DNA from: Galeopsis tetrahit
Taxonomy: Eukaryota > Streptophyta > Magnoliopsida > Lamiales > Lamiaceae
Length of the DNA stretch: 64,000 bases
Direction of reading: 5' to 3'
Assembly: GCA_963675135.1 (NCBI GenBank)
Contig: OY776131.1
Location: 40,222,232-40,286,231 of the forward strand
This document shows positions 56,988 to 64,000 of this stretch, in pieces. The notes under the pieces are model-generated. The model had not been told where the DNA came from, ran no database searches, and saw nothing but the letters and a program-made list of their open reading frames with translations. The first letter of the stretch is position 1; every line of letters begins with the position of its first letter. The position numbers and the translations under genes were made by a program.

Positions 56988-59893
56988 TAGATGATTTAAG
57001 CTTCTTCTCCTATCTTCAACCAATTCAGTGGTTGACAAAATGATGGGAAGAAACATGGTAAGTCGTGATTTCTCTTGGAGTTAAGGCCTTTCAGTATCCT
57101 ATCGAAAACTACAGAAGATCATGTGTCATAATTGAACCATATATGCATCTTATCTTGACCATATTATGAAACAATATCATTCATGAGAGATCATAGACCA
57201 AATTTCTTCCATAAAATTTGAAAGTAAATATTACCGAACCTTTTTTACCCAATGGACTCTACTGAAAACATTTGGATTTTCAATAATGTCAAGAGTACAA
57301 AATATTTTATTTAACACAGTTACATCCTATGTACGTGCCTAGATAAAATTTCCATACTTCATGTCAGACCAACACAAAATTTTCTACTGTAAATTTTAAA
57401 TTTTGATAATTTAATTCCATTAGTCCCCCGAAAAACCAATTTCTATTATAAAAACAACTTATATACTTTGGCACCACAGCTTTTGTTGGACAGAAATCAA
57501 TTAGTATATGGTAATTATACGAATAAATAGTGGGGGAAAATAAAAATAAAAACAGAAAAAAAAATTAAGTGGATGTAATTAAATGTATTTATATTATATC
57601 CATATTTCAAATATTTAGAATGCTATATGTCCTTACTTTTTGTTGGACAGATAAAAATCGAAAAAAAAAAATGTTCTTTGCCAAGTAGATAAAATATACA
57701 TATTATATATTCTCCAATATGAGTTGATTAAACTGCAGAAAAGGAAAAAATAGTCACTTTTGAAAATTATACTGTATCATATTTGTATATATTTTGTATA
57801 CTATTGTTTTTAGAATTTTTTACAAAAAATGTCATACGACACTATCAATTAGACAAGGCATTACCACGTGATCAGGGGTGGATCCAGAGATGGATAAATG
57901 AGTGGGCTAGAAATTATACTTAATAAATATCAAAATTATAATACTCTAACAATGAAATTAAATAAAGCCCCAAAAAAATTGATAGATTAATTCACAGGTA
58001 ATACAATATTTATTTTACTATGAAAACATAGTATATAAATATTTATTAATTTACTAAGTTTCATGAGTAATATTTAGTCAATTCGCTTGCAAAAGCAAAA
58101 GAACACAACATATAAATTAATATATAAGTGAAAAAAATACAATTAACGAATTTAATTAGATAAAAGAATAGTTTGTTTTTTGGGTTAATTAATTACATAA
58201 CATAATTCAAATAAATAAAAAAGATTAAGACTGACATCTTTGTTAAATAAGAGAGTTGATTACCGAATATTTTGTTTTAATTTGAAAAAACGAATTTAAT
58301 TGAATATAAATTAAACTAAATTTAAATAGACTAATTATAAATTATGCCTACAATACAAAAAATACGCCTCCATATATATATGACACGAGATCCACTACCA
58401 CTATGAACATTTTTAGTAAAAAAAATTTAAAAACGGTATATAAGTTAAGAAAATTTTATAAAAACATTTTATGGGTTCCAAAAATAATTAAAAGAAAATC
58501 TGGTCCTCATTAATTATCATGGCCTGTAACAAAATGTAAAGTAAATATTATCACAATCTTAATGGATAAATATATGTTAAAAAATGGATAAATATTAAAT
58601 ATATTTAATTCAAACATTAAAGTAAAATATGAACAAAATAACACATTAGATAAGACAAATTCTCTTATACAATTAATTGTATAGATACACCTAGATTTTA
58701 ATAATCTTTGACTCAACATTTAACTCAATTCATTAGAATTAAATTTAAATTGTATAAGTGCAATTAATTGCACTCAAGTATCATTCTTTAGATAATAAAT
58801 CAAATTACAAAAAATTATGTAAATCAGTTTCACCCAACAACTTGTTTGCATTTTATGTGTAAATTTTGAAATAGTATTCACTGTTTCATTAAAATGCACT
58901 TATTACACTATAAGAAAATTAAATTTTAATAATAAAAATCATGTCATTATAGTTTATCTATCTAAAAATCTTTAATGATATAATATGTCATTAAAAAAGT
59001 CAATTCTGTCATTAAAACCTTTAGCTATAAAAGTTACTATAATGAAATGATTCCTTCAATTAAAACTCAATTTTTTTGCTGTGTTAGTTTTACAGTACCA
59101 ATTATTTCATCCAAATTTAAAAAAAAAAAAAAAAAAACTCAAATTCAGATATACACAAAAAGTTTAACATGTAAAATTATGAAAAAAAAAAAAAAGGAAA
59201 AAACGCATAATGATCATAAAATAACAAGAAAACCTAAGGAATTGCTATAAGAAGCAGTGAAAGAATAATGATTAGAGAAGGAGAATATTTTAAAGTTTTG
59301 GAAAAAGGGAAATGGGATTCATGTGAGTGAAGTATGAGTAGAGTGATAGTGCAGTAAGTGAATTCCCTGAATTAAGGCTGAACAAAACAAATACTAATAC
59401 TCACCTCTCTTGCTGCAGTATGTATGTATGAATGTGAATGTAACTTCTAGAGAGAGAGAGAGAAAGAGAAGTTTATCTGGCTTTAAGAGCACAGCTGGTA
59501 CTGTTTGTTGGATGCGGAAGAGTTAGTTGTGCCTCGGTAAGGAGCAAACCAGCGCACGTGTAAGCCACTCCCAATATTCATGTCTCTCCTTCTCTTCTCT
59601 TTCTTCACCCCAAAATTATCACACAGTCAAACAATCCCCCACCATGCACACATTCTTCTCTTACCTTGGATTTTCCGCAACCAAAACTACTAAATTATAC
59701 CCCATTCACAAAGAATGATATACCATAAAATGTAACCACACAAAGAAAGAAAGAAAGAATTCAAGAAAAAGACACTGGTAAAAATTATCAAGAAAGAAGA
59801 ATTAATGCAAAGTGAAACTAATGTCATGATGAGAGAAGAAATTCAAAATTAAACATAGGGTTTTTAATTTGATGTTTATTTAATAAAATAAAA
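56988..59893. other. AT-rich intergenic stretch upstream of the AHL 3' end
   Basis: No gene is seen. A possible CACTA-type end (cactataagaaaat) lies at about 58914. A microsatellite of gagagagaga type lies at 59451-59466. An AATAAA on the minus strand (59875-59880) lies 14 bases after the AHL stop and may help end that transcript. Confidence 0.45.
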
Positions 59894-60751
59894 TTAAAAC
59901 GGAGGGCGACCTGTAGCCCAATAAGCCTCAGCTGGTAATTGCACCGAGTTTAGCAGATTTTGTGGCGTCCCTTGAAACATACCCTGCTCATTCATCATTT
60001 GCTGTCCAGACATCCCCGGCGGAGACCCCAGCGGCGCCGCCACCGTCTCCTCCTCCTCCAGCGGCAGCCTCTCGTAGGCTGCGTTTCCGAACGAAGCCGC
60101 CATGATTACAACTGGCCCTGACGCAAGCAGAGGCCCCACCACCGTCCCTCCGACCACCTGCCCTTGTGATCCGGCGAGGTAGATGGCTAACCCGGAGGCG
60201 GCGGGGGGAGCGGGGGGCGGGAGAAAAGAGCCGGAGAGGGAGAGAATTTCGAATCTGCCATGAAGAGTGAGGACTGAAGTAGGGGAAGCTGGTTGACGGA
60301 GAGTAACATTGGTGACGGTGCCGCTGCCGCTTAAGATGCAGACGCCTCTCTGGCGGCGTGTGGCGAAGGTGGAGATGCTTTCTTGGATGTCGCAGCCGCT
60401 GGCGATTTCCATGACATGGGATCTGAGGGCGTTGGCGCTGTCTCGAGTGATAATGATGGGGGGTTTCGGTTTGTTTTTGGATCCGGCGGGGCGCCCACGT
60501 GGGCGGCGCGTGCCCTCGCCTTGGTCGGATGAGGGTTGGACGAGGTCGAGACCGTCGGATGTGGCGGTGGTGGTGTTGTTGTTGTAATTGGTAGAGTCGT
60601 CGCGGTCTCGCTTTAGGGTGAGGCCGCCGCCGTGGTTGGTGGTGTTGGCGCTTTGCTCGTCTTCCTGCTGCTGGAATTGGTGGTGGTGGAGCTGGAGATC
60701 TCGGGTGTGGAAGGGCGGCGGCAGAGGGCGGCCGTGAGCTAGCTGATCCAT
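59894..60751 (-). CDS. AT-hook motif nuclear-localized (AHL) protein, clade A
   Basis: This single-exon gene encodes 285 residues. One AT-hook lies at residues 83-92 (RPRGRPAGSK, with the R-G-R-P core that inserts into the minor groove of AT-rich DNA). The PPC/DUF296 domain lies at about 102-225. Its GRFEIL motif is at 166-171, and LSLSGSFLPPP, VVGGTVVGPL and VVIMAASF follow. One AT-hook with no intron is the pattern of clade A (AHL15-29 in Arabidopsis). The start MDQLAHGRPLPPPFHTRDLQ with a His/Gln-rich tract is closest in style to the AHL23/24 subgroup, from memory and not tested. AHL proteins form trimers through PPC, bind matrix-attachment AT-rich DNA and repress growth genes. The frame is intact and GC-rich relative to its flanks. 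The ATG chosen is the first in the frame, preceded by a stop-containing leader. Confidence 0.93.
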   Translation of the reverse strand: MDQLAHGRPLPPPFHTRDLQLHHHQFQQQEDEQSANTTNHGGGLTLKRDRDDSTNYNNNTTTATSDGLDLVQPSSDQGEGTRRPRGRPAGSKNKPKPPIIITRDSANALRSHVMEIASGCDIQESISTFATRRQRGVCILSGSGTVTNVTLRQPASPTSVLTLHGRFEILSLSGSFLPPPAPPAASGLAIYLAGSQGQVVGGTVVGPLLASGPVVIMAASFGNAAYERLPLEEEETVAAPLGSPPGMSGQQMMNEQGMFQGTPQNLLNSVQLPAEAYWATGRPPF

Positions 60752-61003
60752 CTCGATCTTTAATTCCCCAAATTAACCTTCTACTAGCTAATTCAGCTAC
60801 CTAGGTTATATAATTATAAGTACTGAATTCTCTTGCGCGCAAGATCCTTGTCGGAAATCTTGAAGTTGATTGAATTTAATCATTCACCGCATAAGATTTG
60901 AGCTGAATTCTTCACAATCCATCTTTTTTCTTCTAATTCTTGAGCTCTTCAATAAGATTCCTTTGTGGAGTCTTGTGAGAGAGAGAAGGGGGGAGATATA
61001 TGA
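60752..61003 (-). promoter_or_regulatory. Probable AHL 5' leader and TATA box
   Basis: On the minus strand a TATA-like catatatctcc lies at about 60995-61003, some 245 bases before the ATG, followed by a CT-rich tract (60975-60990). The start site is unproven. Confidence 0.35.
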
Positions 61004-61108
61004 GAGCTAGGGAGTAGAGAGAGAAAGGGGTAGCGGAAAGTTGAATGTTTTAATGTGTTTTGGGGGAATAGTTTAAGGAGGGAGGTAGCTAGGTAATTTA
61101 ATTGTTTG

Positions 61109-61141
61109 AGGGTGAGGGTAAGGGTAAGGGTTAGGGTTAGG
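61109..61141 (-). promoter_or_regulatory. Telomere-like motif (telo-box) upstream of AHL
   Basis: The plus strand reads ggtgagggtaagggtaaggg then ttagggttagg, about five telomere-type units of which two are exact (ttaggg). On the minus strand, which is the AHL sense strand, this is aaccctaaccct, the plant telo-box. It sits about 360 bp upstream of the ATG. Confidence 0.6.
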
Positions 61142-61299
61142 TAAAAGGAAATAAGGATTCCACCTGGATTGACAGCGTGCGCATGGCCGCATCCACTGGG
61201 ACCCACTCCCCAAACCATTCCCAGTTTTGTGCTACACTTTCCACACACACAAGTGGGAAGAGGAGGAGGAGGGACTGCAAACTCATCAAGCCTCATGCC

Positions 61300-62413
61300 T
61301 AGCTGAGCTTAACTTTCTTAATTTTGGATTCCATTTTTCAATTAGTTGGGTGTGTTTTTTTTAAAAAATATTTGTTAGGGTGAAATTTAATTTTATATCA
61401 AATTAATGTGTAAGAATGAATTAATACAGTTTATTAATTGGTCTAAGAGAAAGTGTCACATGTGTATATGTGAGGTTATGAATTTGTTTTATAAATAAAC
61501 AAAGACAATTGTATTTTGACCATTGAAAAACTAAAGTGTCAAGAGTTTAGTGGACTTGTACTAGATAACAATCCTACTAACGACTAATAAGCAGTTCAGT
61601 AGACGTGTGTTTGATAACAATCGATCCTACTAGTTGTTGGAGAGTCAAATTAGATCAACATTTGTGTTAGATCGTACACTTTGTTATCGTCTTTTCATTG
61701 TACCACATTATTTGATTAGGTGATGAATCTATCGATCGAATATAAAGATGAGTAAGGTTCTTCTTGTGTTTTATCAACTTTTAACTCCTTTTTGTCTTCA
61801 ACTAGCTAGTTAGGTTTGAATTCATTCCAAGTACGATATTTTTAATCTTCAAGTCTTCTATATTGAACATCTTTTAATTTTCGAGACCTTTTGTCTCGTA
61901 TATCTTTAGTCTTCTAGATATTATATGTCTTCAGTTCTTCTGTTCACTAAACTGATCTATATGTTACAGATACGCATGTAGAGTAGGTTGGATCATTTTG
62001 CTCAACTAACTTGTTAAGTTACCCCTTAACTATTTGTCTAAAACTAAATCCTATGCTACAACAAACGACTATGCAAATTTAACTTAATTTCTATTAATAC
62101 TTTATGTTCTGAACTAATCATTAAACCTAATACAAATTAATTTTTCCCAACAAATTTAATTTGTGAGAATTGGAAAAATTATACTCCAATTAATTTAATT
62201 TGTGAGCATTTGAAACATTATAATTTATTTTGTAGGGTGAGAAATCATACATTTGGTCGTGGTAGGATATTCAAAATTATTTATATATTCAATTATTTTG
62301 AATATTTATTTAAATAAATAATTGGTCGATATATATCTCTTAAATGTGTGTGCTTAGAAAAACATACTCCTGTTGCTTGTGTTTTTTTTTTCTTTTAACT
62401 GAAAAATGAAATA
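61300..62413. other. AT-rich intergenic DNA, no gene seen
   Basis: Nothing recognisable occurs here beyond short near-repeats of gtcttc(t)agatat type at about 61845-61945. Confidence 0.5.
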
Positions 62414-62415
62414 TA

Positions 62416-62740
62416 CTCCCTCCGTCCCCTTTATGTTAGCGAATAACATAAGTTTTAAGAAATATAATATTTCATATAAAGTTGTTAGGTAAAAAGTATA
62501 ATAAAAAATTATGAGGAGAGAAATGTGAGAAACTTAAATTTATGGAGAGAGGAGGCCAGGAGGGATAAAAAAAGTAAAAAAAAGGCAAGAGATAAAAATA
62601 AAAGTAAGTGAAAATGGATGTAATTTTGTGTATAAGTATGAATAACTGTTAATAAATGTAGAATCACAATTTATCAAAATAACGTAAAACTGTAAAGGGA
62701 GCATTTGAAATAACAAAATGTGAAACTGGGACTGAAGAAG
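62416..62740. mobile_element. Stowaway-like MITE, diverged
   Basis: The left end is ctccctccgtcccctttatg. The right end inverted is cttcttcagtcccagtttca. TA occurs at both sides (62414-62415 and 62741-62742). Confidence 0.7.
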
Positions 62741-62742
62741 TA

Positions 62743-63479
62743 TTAATTAATCATGTTGCTTGTGCTTCGTAGACAAAGCGCTCGTTGTGGAAAGGTCCCT
62801 AGACAAGTCGAATGTGTTTAAATTGTAATCGGGAATAAATTAAAGAAAATTGTCGTATCTCAATGTTAATCAGATAAAACCTGAACACAAATTATTATTA
62901 TTATTAATATTGGGCGTACTAGTACATGCTGCATGCACAATGGAATAATTACCAATTGATTAAAATAAATGGACCTATAACCTATTACTGATCGTTTGTA
63001 ATGTTCTGAAAATAATTAATTTATGAACGTCCACGAATTTTTCTCACACACCCATATGGCCATATCTTCCTCTAATTTTTCTCAATTTCATTTTTTAATT
63101 TTTTTTTTTTTTTTGAGAATTACACTTTTTTTTAAAAGTAACTACTCAACCTTCTTTCATTAATCTTTCTACCCTATTATCAGTTTCTTTTTTTTTCTTT
63201 TTTATTTATTAAAGAAAAAATATAGGAGTATGTATTTTTTTCTTTGTTTTGAAAAATCAAATGAGAGATTGAGTTATTTATTTTTAAATATAATGTAGAC
63301 AATAATTTTTTTAATGGTATATTAAATAAATAAAATATTTTTACATTAAATATAATATAATTAATTTTTTTACCATTCCGTGTAATACACGGGTCTTCAC
63401 AATATTTTTAAGTATATTTTACCGTTATATTGAATTGTGGAATGGATATAGTGAGCAAAATTCGAGTGTCAATAGCTGT
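62743..63479. other. AT-rich intergenic DNA with a Helitron-like hairpin
   Basis: The hairpin ccgtgtaatacacgg at 63379-63393 resembles the 3' hairpin type of plant Helitrons, but no CTRR end follows at the right distance. No gene is seen. Confidence 0.4.
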
Positions 63480-63488
63480 ATTCTTAAT

Positions 63489-63741
63489 GGGTTGGTCTGA
63501 TATGAACTCGAGTGCATGTTGTGCACCCTAGTCCGTCATGTTGCACTTTTCAGTTTTACTGACTTACACTTTTTGGTAATTGGTGTTTCACTTTTCAATT
63601 ATTAAACTGTATAATAATATTTTTAGTCATAGTGACTTACACTTTTTAGTAATATTGTGTTGTACTTTTCAGTTTAATAACATACACTTTTCTTTAGACT
63701 AGGGTGCACAACATGCACTCGAGTGCATACTAGACTTTACC
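63489..63741. mobile_element. Mutator-type foldback MITE, copy 3
   Basis: A perfect 9-bp target duplication, attcttaat, occurs at 63480-63488 and 63742-63750. The ends are gggttggtctgatatg and, inverted, ggtaaagtctagtatgcac. The arm phrases tgttgcacttttcagtttta and ctgacttacactttttggta are shared with copies 1 and 2. Confidence 0.92.
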
Positions 63742-64000
63742 ATTCTTAATTTATTGTTCGACAGTGGTCAATTAACAACGGATAAAATGAAAAATTAATT
63801 ATTTTCTTAATATGAATGTAGAGCTAATATTTTTTTATGTCCTTCTTGTGTATTCGACGGGTCCGGTGCAATTAATACTGTGAGTGAATCCAATTAATAC
63901 TATTAAAAAAATACATATAATTACACCAATTACATGTTATGCAACGGATACATACAGGAATTTGTTCTTTTTCTAATTATGACAATTCAAAATATAGAAG

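Noticed and set aside
58914..59040. Complete CACTA element starting at cactataagaaa
   Set aside because: No matching opposite terminus or transposase sequence was found; at most a single decayed end.
61109..61141. True telomere or chromosome end
   Set aside because: Only about five partly degenerate units occur, with a gene on one side and ordinary DNA on the other.
60949..61296. 115-residue minus-strand frame upstream of AHL
   Set aside because: It covers the presumed promoter and the telomere-like motif (TLTLTLTLT) and has no domain.
63379..63393. Second Helitron 3' end
   Set aside because: A hairpin is present but no CTRR terminus follows within about 15 bases, and no start was found.

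Overview
This window looks like repeat-dense nuclear DNA from a flowering plant, most likely a eudicot. It is AT-rich and has no bacterial-style gene packing. It carries two recognisable single-exon plant genes: a JINGUBANG-type WD40 protein (10652-12037, +) and a clade-A AT-hook/PPC protein of the AHL family (59894-60751, -). Plant LTR retrotransposons, hAT, CACTA, Mutator-like, Helitron, SINE and LINE sequences fill much of the rest. The species cannot be named from this.

Layout. 1-3353 is the right part of a decayed CACTA element; a hAT-type element has landed inside its transposase-associated exon. 3354-10500 is AT-rich intergenic DNA with a tRNA-derived SINE (3972-4084) and a hAT element (4724-5241). 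10498-12450 is the WD40 gene with a plausible promoter. 12680-18460 holds Stowaway-like MITEs. One of these is split by a near-autonomous hAT element (13884-16695) and by a miniature LTR retroelement (16861-17597) that itself carries another hAT element.

18951-41427 is a nested stack. A Ty1/copia element (minus strand, 5-bp target duplication) contains a probable Helitron (22881-39498). The Helitron contains Mutator-type foldback MITEs and an 11.2-kb, very young Ty3/gypsy element of the Tat lineage (27098-38285). The Ty3 element has two RNase H domains and an antisense gene that I can splice in frame across two introns of about 85 bp.

41588-50313 holds another hAT element, a Mutator-like element with long inverted arms and a GC-rich passenger (43094-46208), two MITEs in opposite orientation, a second GC-rich Mutator-like element (48544-49513) and a hAT-like element. 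50590-54560 is a non-coding, retrotransposon-like region with a hAT insert. 54560-56260 is rich in hairpins, SINE-like units and a LINE tail. The AHL gene follows, with a telomere-like motif upstream of it. The right edge has another MITE and a third copy of the Mutator-type foldback MITE.

Only the two host genes and the Ty3 element look potentially expressed. The remainder is mainly a record of insertions, most of which I could bound by target-site duplications read directly from the sequence. All identifications come from reading motifs and translations by eye; no database search was run.
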